Assembly (NCBI RefSeq): GCF_012932675.1
Contig: NZ_JAAIIF010000010.1
Span: 1 to 64,000, forward strand
Reading direction: 5' to 3'
DNA: 64,000 nucleotides
Source: Bifidobacterium erythrocebi
GTDB lineage: Bacteria > Actinomycetota > Actinomycetes > Actinomycetales > Bifidobacteriaceae
The translations under genes were made by a program, and so were the position numbers. The notes under the pieces are model-generated. The model saw nothing but the letters and a program-made list of their open reading frames with translations. It had not been told where the DNA came from and did no database searches. Below, one piece after another: positions 7,812 to 15,549 of this stretch; the first letter of the stretch is position 1, and each line of letters opens with the position of its first letter.

Positions 7812-10800
7812 CTACTCACCGCCCTGCTGCTTCTTGTGCATCTTCTTGGCGGCGGCGATCATGAGCTTGATGCGGTTGAGCTGGTTTGCCTCGGATGCGC
7901 CCGGATCGTAGTCGATGGACACGATGTTCGCCTCCGGGTACAGGCGGCGGATCTTGCCGAACATGCCACGGCCCGTCACATGGTTCGGCAGGCAGGCGAA
8001 CGGCTGCGCGCACACCACATTCGGGCAGCCCGATTCGATGAGCTCCAGGATCTCGGCGGTCAGCAGCCAGCCCTCACCGGCCTGCACGCCCACGGACGTC
8101 ACCTCGCCGGCCTTCTTCACCAGTTCCGGCATCGGCAGATCCTGCGAGAACTTGCCGTGCGCCAAGTCGATGGCCTTGCGCACCGGCGCGTTGTACAGAT
8201 CGAGACCCTTACGCATCACGGCATAGCCGATCTTGCTGCCGCCCATGCCCAGGTAATGCTCGTTCCAATCGGAGATGTACGGGCGGGTGGTCATGAACTC
8301 CATGATGCCCGGCACCACGGCCTCGCAATCCTGCGATTCGATCACATCGACCACATGGTTGTTCGCATCCGGCTGGTACTTGACCAGAATCTCGCCGACC
8401 ACGCCCACACGCACCTTGCGCGGAATGTCCTTGAGCGGCAGCGCATCGAACGACTTGACGATCTCCTTGACGAGCGTGCCGTACGGCAGGTAGCCCTTGC
8501 CGATGAACTTGCGCGCCGTCTTGGAATGACCGTGGTTCTCCAACGTCTCGCGCACGATGGTGTCCCACGTGTGGTACAGCTTGTTCGCGCTGCCCGGCGT
8601 CACCTCGTACGGACGCACGCGATACAGACACTTCATGAGCAGGTCGCCGATGATCAGCGCCTTGATGGCACGGTGCAGCAGCGCCGGCGTGGCGGTGAAG
8701 CCCGGATTGTCCTCGATGCCCTGCGTGGAGATGGCGATCACCGGGATCTGCGGGTAGCCGGCATCCACCAACGCCTTGCGGATCAGGCCGAAGTAGTTGG
8801 TGGCGCGGCACATGCCGCCGGTCTGCGTGATGGCCAACGCGGTGTGGTCGGGATCGTACTTGCCCTCCAGCAGCGCGTCCACCAGCTGGCCGATGACCAT
8901 GATGGCCGGGTAGCAGGCGTCGTTGTTCACGTATTTCAGGCCGGTCTCCACATCCTCGCGGCTGGCGTGCTTGAGGATGTCGAACTTGTAGCCGCCAGAA
9001 CGGATCACGGATTCCACCAGCGAGAAGTGGATCGGGCTCATCTGCGGGGCCACGATGGTGTAGTCCTTCATATCCTTGCCGAACGGAATACGGTTCGCAT
9101 ACTTGGACATGGTGGCCGAGTTGTGCGCGGAGCCACCGCCCTTGCCGTTCTCCGCGGCACGCCTGGAAGCCTGCTTGACCGCCTCGGTGAGCTTCGGGTT
9201 GGCCTTCATCACCGTGTCGAGCATGACCTGACGGCCGGGTGTCGGCGCTTCGGAACCGGTCTTGCGGAATTCGCCCTGCTTGACGCCGGCCTGTTCCTCG
9301 GCGGACCTGAGCTGCGCCTCGGCGGCCGCAAGCCTGGCCTTCGCCTCGTCAAGATCGGCCTTGGCCTTGCTGACCGCGGCATCGCCCTCGGATTTGGCCG
9401 CGTCGTTCGCCGTGGAGCCTGCCAACGCACGCTTGTGGTTGCGTTCGCGTTCCTCGACGGCGGCCTTGAGCGAACGCAGACGGATCTTCGCCGCACCCAG
9501 GTTTGAGACCTCGTCGATCTTCAGCATGGTGTACACGTCGGCCTTGTCCGCCAGAATCTCCGACACCTGGTCGGTGGTGATGGCGTCAAGACCGCAGCCG
9601 AAGGAGTTGAGCTGCACGAGCTCCAGTCCCGGGTACGAGGCGACGAAGTTGGCCGCCGCGTACAGGCGGGAATGATAGGCCCACTGGTTGGTCACGCGCA
9701 GCGGCATCTTGGTCACCTTGCGGTCGCCGACATGGCGGAAGCCATCGGCATTCCTCTTGCGCGGATCGTTCTCGCCGTCCGCGAGGAATTCGCTCAGGTT
9801 CAGCTTCTCGCCCGGCTGCAGCTCGCAGACGGAATCCTCGGACAGCACCACCATGCCCAGCGAGCAGATGGTCTCCGGGATGCCGTGGTTGATCTCCGGA
9901 TCGACATGGTAGGGGCGACCGGCGAGCACGATGCCGCGGCAGTTGTGCTCCTTCATGTACGCCAACGCTCGCAGGCCCTCCTGCTGCACGTCGTGCTTGA
10001 ACACCTTGTCTTCGGCATACGCGGCCTTGACCGCCGTCTCGGCTTCCTCGCGGGTCACGTTGGCCCACGCGAATTCCTCCACGATGCGGTCGACCATGAG
10101 CTCGTGGTTGGCGAGGTTGAAGTACGGGCGCATGTAGCGCACGCCCTCCTCGCGCAGTTCCGGCATGTTCGCGCCGATGACCACCGGGTAGTTCGCCACG
10201 ACCGGGCAGTTGTAGTGGTTGTCGGTGTTGGGAACCAGGTTCTCCTCGTAGCTCACGCACGGGTAGAAGATGGTCTTGATGCCCTTGTTGAGCAGCCACT
10301 TGATATGGCCGTGCACCAGCTTGGCCGGGTAGCAGATGTTCTCGGAGGCAATCGATTCGATGCCCGTCTCGAACAGTTCGTGCGAGCTGCGGCCGGAGAT
10401 CATGACCTTGAAGCCCAGGGAGGTGAGCAGCGTGAACCAGAACGGGTAGTTCTCGTACATGTTGAGCGCGCGCGGAATGCCGATCTCGCCACGGGTGGCC
10501 TTCTTGTCGGTGAGCCTGCGGTAGGCGAAGCAGCGCTTGTACTTGTAGTCGTACAGATTCGGTCTGTCGGAACGCTTGCGCTTGGCGTCACCGCCACGCT
10601 CGCAGCGGTTGCCGGTCACATAGCGGGCGCCGTCGGCGAAGGTGGTGATGGTGAGCTTGCAGTGGTTCTGGCACAGCTTGCACACGTCGCGTTCGGTGGT
10701 CATGGTGAGGTTGTCGAGCGCCTCGCCGGTCAGGATGGAGCTGGCGGTGTGCGTCACGCCGTCGATGACGACGGTATGCTCGCCATCCTGCGCGGCACTC

Positions 10801-12689
10801 CCCTGTTCGGAACCGTCTGCCGCGACCAGCCCATTGGAATCATCCGCAACGTCCACGTAATGCATGCGCGCGGTAAGGGCCGCGCCATACGCGCCCATCA
10901 GGCCGGCGATGTTCGGACGGGTCACCTGACGGTCGGTCAGCAGCTCGAAGGCACGCAGCACGGCATCGTTCAGGAACGTACCGCCCTGCACGACCACGGT
11001 ATCGCCGAGCTCACCGGAATCACGCAGCTTGATGACCTTATACAACGCGTTGCGTACCACCGAATAGCACAGGCCGGCGGCGATGTCCTCGATGCTGGCG
11101 CCTTCCTTCTGCGCCTGCTTCACCGAGGAGTTCATGAACACGGTGCACCGCGAACCCAGGTCGACGGGGTGCGTGGAGGCAAGCGCCTTCTGCGTGAATT
11201 CCTCGATGCTCAGCCCCATCGACATGGCGAAGGTCTGCAGGAAGGAGCCGCAGCCGGAGGAGCACGCCTCGTTCACGGCGATGGAATCGATCACGCCGTC
11301 GGAAATGGCGAGATACTTCATATCCTGACCGCCGATGTCGATCACGGCGGTGACACCGGGGCTGACCATTTCGGCGCCACGGTAGTGGGCCATGGTCTCC
11401 ACCACGCCCTCGTCCAGATGCAGGCCGGTGGCGATCAGGCCCTCGCCGTAACCGGTGGCGCAGGAACGCGCGATCCACGCGCCCTCCGGCAGTTCCGCCT
11501 CGATCTTCTTGGCGATGTTGATGGCCGCGGTCAGCGGGCTGCCCTCGTTATTGGCGTAGCTGGACCAGACGATCTCGCGGTCGTCGTTCACCAGCGTGGC
11601 CTTGATGGTGGTGGAGCCGGCGTCGATGCCTAGGAAGTGCGGGCCCTTGGCCCCGTCAAGGTTGCCGATGTGCACATGCTCGCGATGATGGCGCTCGTTG
11701 AAGGCCTTGCGATCCTCTTCCGTGGGGAACAGCGGAGGCATGGTGGGCGTGTTGGACGGCAGGTTCTCCAGCTCCTCCAGCCTGGAAAGGATGGCGTTCA
11801 CCGGCTTGGCCTCGAAATGGTTGCCTTCGTCGTCGGTGTCCTGCTCGGCCTGCAATGCCGCGCCATAGGCCACATACAGGTGGGCGTCGGTGGGGATGAT
11901 GAACTCGTCCACCTTGCCGTCGAGCGCGCGCTTGAACGCCGCACGCAGTTCGGACATGAAGAACAGCGGGCCGCCGAGGAAGATGACGGTTCCGTGGATC
12001 GGGCGCCCGGAGGCAAGGCCGGCGATGGTCTGGGTGGCCACGGCCGTGAAGATGGAGGCGGCCAGATCGGGCTTGGCCGCGCCGTCGTTGATCAGCGGCT
12101 GCAGATCGGTCTTGGCGAACACGCCGCAACGCGACGCGATCGGATACAGGTTCTCATAACTTTTCGCCATCTCGTTGAGTCCGGCGGGATCGGTGTCGAG
12201 CAGCGTGGACATCTGATCGATGAACGCGCCGGTACCGCCCGCGCACGAACCGTTCATGCGCTGCTCCGGCGTGGGCTTCAGATACGTGATCTTGGCGTCC
12301 TCGCCGCCAAGCTCGATGATGACATCCGCCTGCGGGTATTCCTTATCGATCGCCTCGGTCTCGGCGATGACCTCCTGCACGAACGGCACGTGGAGGCTGT
12401 CGGCGAGCGCAAGACCGCCGGAACCGGTGATGGCCAGGCGGATCGGTTCGTCGCCGCGGCCACGTTCCTCAAGCATCGCGTGGATATCGGCAAGCAGTCC
12501 GGCCACGGTGGCGCGGACGTTGGCGTGGTGGCGACGGTAATCGGAGAACAGCGTTTCCGACAGCGAATCGGACTGGTCGAGCACCACGGCCTTGACTGTG
12601 GTGGAACCGATGTCCAATCCCACGCGCAACGGTTTCGCATCAGGGTTCGCGGACTGCAATGTGCTCACGATAGGTGCGGTATCAGCCAT
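7812..12689 (-). CDS. giant fused 2-hydroxyacyl-CoA dehydratase activase / dehydratase-like protein
   Basis: One 1625-residue cytoplasmic protein with four parts. (1) A BadF/BadG/HgdC-type ATPase, about 22-285, has LRVGLDIGSTTVKAVVLD, ELGGEDAK, and cysteines 149 (GSCAGGTGAF) and 188 (SRCGVF), the pair that binds the inter-subunit Fe-S cluster in HgdC. (2) A second copy, about 350-620, has FLGIDAGSTTIKATLV, DIGGQDMK, CSSGCGSF (Cys 476, 480) and SRCTVF (Cys 515). (3) A DUF2229-like segment follows, after a CKLCQNHCK cysteine motif. (4) A long alanine/glutamate-rich coiled coil (about 1080-1150) leads to a HgdB-like C-terminal module. Activases inject ATP-driven low-potential electrons into dehydratases. 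The fusion suggests a self-contained radical or reductive enzyme or an electron donor. Substrate and pathway are unknown. It is monocistronic with a terminator. Confidence 0.85.
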   Translation of the reverse strand: MADTAPIVSTLQSANPDAKPLRVGLDIGSTTVKAVVLDQSDSLSETLFSDYRRHHANVRATVAGLLADIHAMLEERGRGDEPIRLAITGSGGLALADSLHVPFVQEVIAETEAIDKEYPQADVIIELGGEDAKITYLKPTPEQRMNGSCAGGTGAFIDQMSTLLDTDPAGLNEMAKSYENLYPIASRCGVFAKTDLQPLINDGAAKPDLAASIFTAVATQTIAGLASGRPIHGTVIFLGGPLFFMSELRAAFKRALDGKVDEFIIPTDAHLYVAYGAALQAEQDTDDEGNHFEAKPVNAILSRLEELENLPSNTPTMPPLFPTEEDRKAFNERHHREHVHIGNLDGAKGPHFLGIDAGSTTIKATLVNDDREIVWSSYANNEGSPLTAAINIAKKIEAELPEGAWIARSCATGYGEGLIATGLHLDEGVVETMAHYRGAEMVSPGVTAVIDIGGQDMKYLAISDGVIDSIAVNEACSSGCGSFLQTFAMSMGLSIEEFTQKALASTHPVDLGSRCTVFMNSSVKQAQKEGASIEDIAAGLCYSVVRNALYKVIKLRDSGELGDTVVVQGGTFLNDAVLRAFELLTDRQVTRPNIAGLMGAYGAALTARMHYVDVADDSNGLVAADGSEQGSAAQDGEHTVVIDGVTHTASSILTGEALDNLTMTTERDVCKLCQNHCKLTITTFADGARYVTGNRCERGGDAKRKRSDRPNLYDYKYKRCFAYRRLTDKKATRGEIGIPRALNMYENYPFWFTLLTSLGFKVMISGRSSHELFETGIESIASENICYPAKLVHGHIKWLLNKGIKTIFYPCVSYEENLVPNTDNHYNCPVVANYPVVIGANMPELREEGVRYMRPYFNLANHELMVDRIVEEFAWANVTREEAETAVKAAYAEDKVFKHDVQQEGLRALAYMKEHNCRGIVLAGRPYHVDPEINHGIPETICSLGMVVLSEDSVCELQPGEKLNLSEFLADGENDPRKRNADGFRHVGDRKVTKMPLRVTNQWAYHSRLYAAANFVASYPGLELVQLNSFGCGLDAITTDQVSEILADKADVYTMLKIDEVSNLGAAKIRLRSLKAAVEERERNHKRALAGSTANDAAKSEGDAAVSKAKADLDEAKARLAAAEAQLRSAEEQAGVKQGEFRKTGSEAPTPGRQVMLDTVMKANPKLTEAVKQASRRAAENGKGGGSAHNSATMSKYANRIPFGKDMKDYTIVAPQMSPIHFSLVESVIRSGGYKFDILKHASREDVETGLKYVNNDACYPAIMVIGQLVDALLEGKYDPDHTALAITQTGGMCRATNYFGLIRKALVDAGYPQIPVIAISTQGIEDNPGFTATPALLHRAIKALIIGDLLMKCLYRVRPYEVTPGSANKLYHTWDTIVRETLENHGHSKTARKFIGKGYLPYGTLVKEIVKSFDALPLKDIPRKVRVGVVGEILVKYQPDANNHVVDVIESQDCEAVVPGIMEFMTTRPYISDWNEHYLGMGGSKIGYAVMRKGLDLYNAPVRKAIDLAHGKFSQDLPMPELVKKAGEVTSVGVQAGEGWLLTAEILELIESGCPNVVCAQPFACLPNHVTGRGMFGKIRRLYPEANIVSIDYDPGASEANQLNRIKLMIAAAKKMHKKQQGGE

Positions 12690-12987
12690 GTATTCCTCTA
12701 CAACTCGGTTTTCGGCCTCACACCGCCTGTTATGCCCTTCACATATCCGGCCGGATAATAAGGTACCGGGGGCGGTGCTGCCGACTTGCTGGAGAACCAG
12801 CTTAGTCCGACCACCCGCCTAACAGTTTTGCGGTGTCAAGCGATTCAGCTTACGGAGTACCGTCCGTGCGATGTCGGTACCGTTTGGCCCGTAGGGGTTC
12901 GCCGCGCCGCAGGCTTCGCGGGGCGTACGACACACGGTACACATCGTTGCCGTCAATGGTTTTCTTGCACTGTTTGCCGTGCCGTCG
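12690..12987. other. intergenic region between two minus-strand genes
   Basis: About 300 bases without a supported gene. A perfect 14-bp palindrome TATCCGGCCGGATA lies at 12744-12757, about 55 bases upstream of the giant gene, and may be an operator. No terminator with a T run is seen for the membrane-anchored protein gene that ends at 12988. Confidence 0.4.
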
Positions 12988-14049
12988 CTACTCGCCTGCT
13001 TGGCTGCTCAGCCATTGTCTGGCCGCGTCGATCGCCTGTTCCAACGTGGCTTTGGCCGTTTCGTAGGCGTGCGAATCCCTGACGTTCGGATCGTTGGCCA
13101 GGTTCTGCGCGGCGTCGAGTCCCTTGCTCAGCGCGCTGCTCGCCAGCTGTTTCAGCGTGCTGTTCAGTTCGCTGTTCTTCAATTGGTCCAGGAGCCCGCG
13201 TGCGGAGTCGATGGTGTTCTGCAGGTCCTGTCTGCCTTGTTCCAGTGCCTTACTGCTTCCGCTATCGTCGCTGTCGGCGTTATCGGAGTTATCGGAGTCG
13301 TTGCCGTTGTTTCCGTCCGTGCCGTTGCCGTTGCTTGAGGACGAATCGTTGCCGGCATTGTTCTTCGACGAGGAATCGGCACCGAGCTTGCCGGCTTCCT
13401 TCGTGATTGTGCCGATGGATTTGCGCAGGGACGCGGTGGCGCTGGATACGGTGTCTTTGACCAGATTGAGCTGGGTGATCGTGGCGTTGGCCGCGCACCC
13501 TTCGGTGCCGACCGTGCGTTCGGCCTGGCTTGAGGCGTCCGCCGCCGCGTCGAGGATATCATCCACGCCCAGCACGCTGCGCAGCAGTTGCTGCACCTGT
13601 GTCGAGGATTCGCCGGTGTCCAGCAGCTCCTTGCGCGCGGCGGTGAATTCGCTCACGGCATTCCGGCAATCGGCCAATGCCTGGTCATGCTTGTTACGGT
13701 AGGCAAGGAACCCTGCGGTTCCGGCGACGATGGCCACCACCACGATGACGGCCACCACCAGCGGCCAGCGCTTGTGGCGTATCGGGCCTGCGGGCTGCTC
13801 GCCCCGCTGCGGCGGATACTGTGCATCAGAATATTGAGGCTGGTATTGCGCGGTCGGGTATTGTGTCGGATACTGCGCGGTCGAATACGCATCGCCGCCT
13901 GCCGCCTGCCGCTGCGGTATCACTTGCGTGTCCGCTATATACCGTGCATCCTGCGCGGGCTCATATTGTGCATCCCGTTGTTCGGCATCGGCCTGCGACT
14001 CAGAAAGCGGCGTCGCGATCGGCTGGGTCTTCTGCTCATCCATGGGCAT
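12988..14049 (-). CDS. membrane-anchored protein with low-complexity linker, unknown function
   Basis: 353 residues. The cytoplasmic N-terminus is rich in Gln, Tyr and Pro with repeated AQYPTQYP/AQYQPQYS units (about 55-85). One transmembrane segment follows (WPLVVAVIVVVAIVAGTAGFLAY, near 95-117). An extracytoplasmic region has two cysteines (ADCRNAV, EGCAANA) that could form a disulfide, then a Ser/Asn/Asp/Gly linker of about 50 residues, and a helical C-terminal domain ending in QWLSSQAGE. The ATG at 14049 is preceded by AAGGAGAACC; the ATG 45 bases upstream is not. The layout (short YPxQ repeats, TM, disordered linker) resembles other actinobacterial wall-spanning proteins. No catalytic motif is visible. 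Confidence 0.72.
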   Translation of the reverse strand: MPMDEQKTQPIATPLSESQADAEQRDAQYEPAQDARYIADTQVIPQRQAAGGDAYSTAQYPTQYPTAQYQPQYSDAQYPPQRGEQPAGPIRHKRWPLVVAVIVVVAIVAGTAGFLAYRNKHDQALADCRNAVSEFTAARKELLDTGESSTQVQQLLRSVLGVDDILDAAADASSQAERTVGTEGCAANATITQLNLVKDTVSSATASLRKSIGTITKEAGKLGADSSSKNNAGNDSSSSNGNGTDGNNGNDSDNSDNADSDDSGSSKALEQGRQDLQNTIDSARGLLDQLKNSELNSTLKQLASSALSKGLDAAQNLANDPNVRDSHAYETAKATLEQAIDAARQWLSSQAGE

Positions 14050-14198
14050 GGTTCTCCTTACTACGGCGACTTCCGCTATACGACTCGACGTCATGGCATG
14101 CGCCTATAAGCCCAATCCTACCCACAGCCCCGCGGATTACGCCTACATGGCGAATCCGGAAAACCATGGAACGGGCGGGTTTCGGGTACGCTCGAATC

Positions 14199-14567
14199 AT
14201 GCATATGAGCGATCAGGAATTCGAAAGCGCCGTCGAGGAGGCCCTGGCCACGATCCCCTCCCGATTCACCGAAGCATTGAGCAACATCGCCATCGCATGG
14301 GATTACGAGCCCACGGCAAACGAACTTGGCGGCCTGAACTGTTCCGACGGCGAATTGCTCGGCCTCTACACCGGCGTGCCCATCACGCAGCGGACCACGT
14401 CGTACAGCGGCGTCATGCCCGACATGATCACCATCTTCAAAGGACCACACGAGCGCGTATGCGCCACACGGCAGGACATGGTCGAACAGATCGGCAAAAC
14501 CGTCATCCACGAAATCGGGCATTATTTCGGATTCGACGACGACTACCTCCATGCGCACGGATACTAG
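14199..14567 (+). CDS. small zinc metallopeptidase-like protein (DUF1025/zincin family)
   Basis: 122 residues. The C-terminal HEIGHYFGFDD matches the HExxHxxGxxD zinc-binding motif of zincin-type metallopeptidases of the short bacterial family often annotated as 'metallopeptidase family protein'. The rest is a compact alpha/beta fold: SDQEFESAVEEALATIPSRF at the start, and ITIFKGPHERVC preceding the active helix. I take the ATG at 14199 (MHMSDQEF); 14205 is equally possible, and the long upstream extension of the frame has no family character. It converges on nrdG, 30 bases away. Substrate unknown. Confidence 0.78.
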   Translation: MHMSDQEFESAVEEALATIPSRFTEALSNIAIAWDYEPTANELGGLNCSDGELLGLYTGVPITQRTTSYSGVMPDMITIFKGPHERVCATRQDMVEQIGKTVIHEIGHYFGFDDDYLHAHGY

Positions 14568-14597
14568 ACCCGCACGCGTTTCGACGCATCGGCGGCG

Positions 14598-15326
14598 TCA
14601 GGAAGCCTGCGCCCCCTCGCCCGCGTCACGGTCCTTCAAATAGATCTCCGACACCTGACGTTCCTGATCGTGCAGCCTGGCCCAGACCACCGGCTCACCG
14701 GCGGCCAGAGACCTGGGCACATCGAGAATGCGCTGGTTCCTGGACCCGCGGAACTGCAGCAGCGAATCATGCTGATCCTTGAGATACCGTCCATCCACCA
14801 GAATGTCGATGAGTTCCAGCAGCTCATGCTTGTCGTGCGTCTCACCCTCGCGCATCAGCTCCTCCCACGTGTAGCCCGTCCAGCACCAGATGTCCTTATC
14901 ATGCCCGAATTCGCGCCTGATCCGCCTGGCCAGCGGAACCAGCACCGGCGTGGCAAGCATCGGCTCGCCACCCAGGAACGTGATGCCCTGCACCCACGGC
15001 GCGCGAAGATCATCGATGATCCTGTCCTCCAGACGCTGCGAATACTCGTGCCCGGCCTGGAAATCCCAGATCGACGCGTTGAAGCACCCGGAACAATGGA
15101 ACGGGCAGCCGGACACATACAGGGAATTGCGCACACCCTCGCCGTCGGTGACGATGAACGTCTTGTAGTCGGCGATCATGCGCTTGGACATGCGCCTGCC
15201 ATCCCATTGCCCGGCACGCGGATCATTGGCAAGCCCCCGGGACGGCACGCCCGGTCCACGCCCCGACTCGCCTTCGGCGAAATCATGACGCTTCTGCTCG
15301 TCCTCGGCCTTGCGGAACTCCCCCAT
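14598..15326 (-). CDS. nrdG: anaerobic ribonucleoside-triphosphate reductase activating protein NrdG
   Basis: Radical-SAM activase that installs the glycyl radical on NrdD. The 242-residue protein has the CxxxCxxC cluster motif in YVSGCPFHCSGCFN, followed by ITFLGGEPML (the SAM-contacting GGEP motif) and LWCWTGYTWEEL-type family segments. The start at 15326 is chosen for GGGAGAG seven bases upstream; a longer frame start at 15407 adds a cysteine-rich sequence unlike the family. The N-terminal extension of about 50 residues before the SAM domain is charged and specific to this lineage. It lies 223 bases downstream of nrdD on the same strand and probably belongs to the same NrdR-controlled unit. 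Confidence 0.94.
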   Translation of the reverse strand: MGEFRKAEDEQKRHDFAEGESGRGPGVPSRGLANDPRAGQWDGRRMSKRMIADYKTFIVTDGEGVRNSLYVSGCPFHCSGCFNASIWDFQAGHEYSQRLEDRIIDDLRAPWVQGITFLGGEPMLATPVLVPLARRIRREFGHDKDIWCWTGYTWEELMREGETHDKHELLELIDILVDGRYLKDQHDSLLQFRGSRNQRILDVPRSLAAGEPVVWARLHDQERQVSEIYLKDRDAGEGAQAS

Positions 15327-15412
15327 ATGCACTCTCCCATCACCACACGCCCGGACAACCGCCGGGCAATCACATTCGAGACGGCAACATGCGCCGTACC
15401 CACACAAACAAT

Positions 15413-15504
15413 CGAGGGCGACCGGCGGAATTCAACCGGACGCCCTCGCCACTGCAATCGCATGCCTTGCCGGATATCGGATACCGGATCGCCCCCGGCA
15501 AGGC
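15413..15504 (-). other. two hairpins in the nrdD-nrdG spacer
   Basis: GCCTTGCCGG (15464-15473) and its exact complement (15495-15504) form a 10-bp stem. CGAGGGCG (15413-15420) and CGCCCTCG (15441-15448) form a second of 8 bp. Neither has a T run on the minus strand. They may set the nrdD/nrdG expression ratio by mRNA processing or partial termination. Confidence 0.45.
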
Positions 15505-15549
15505 GCATCACGCCACGTGACCTGCGTGAACGCGAACGCTAACCGACCG

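Noticed and set aside
7806..9506. 566-residue plus-strand ORF, and a similar one at 9672-11633
   Set aside because: Antisense shadows of the giant activase gene; no domain features.
13821..14198. Extended N-terminus of the small metallopeptidase frame
   Set aside because: Overlaps the 5' end and leader of the membrane-anchored protein gene, with no family character before MHMSDQEF.
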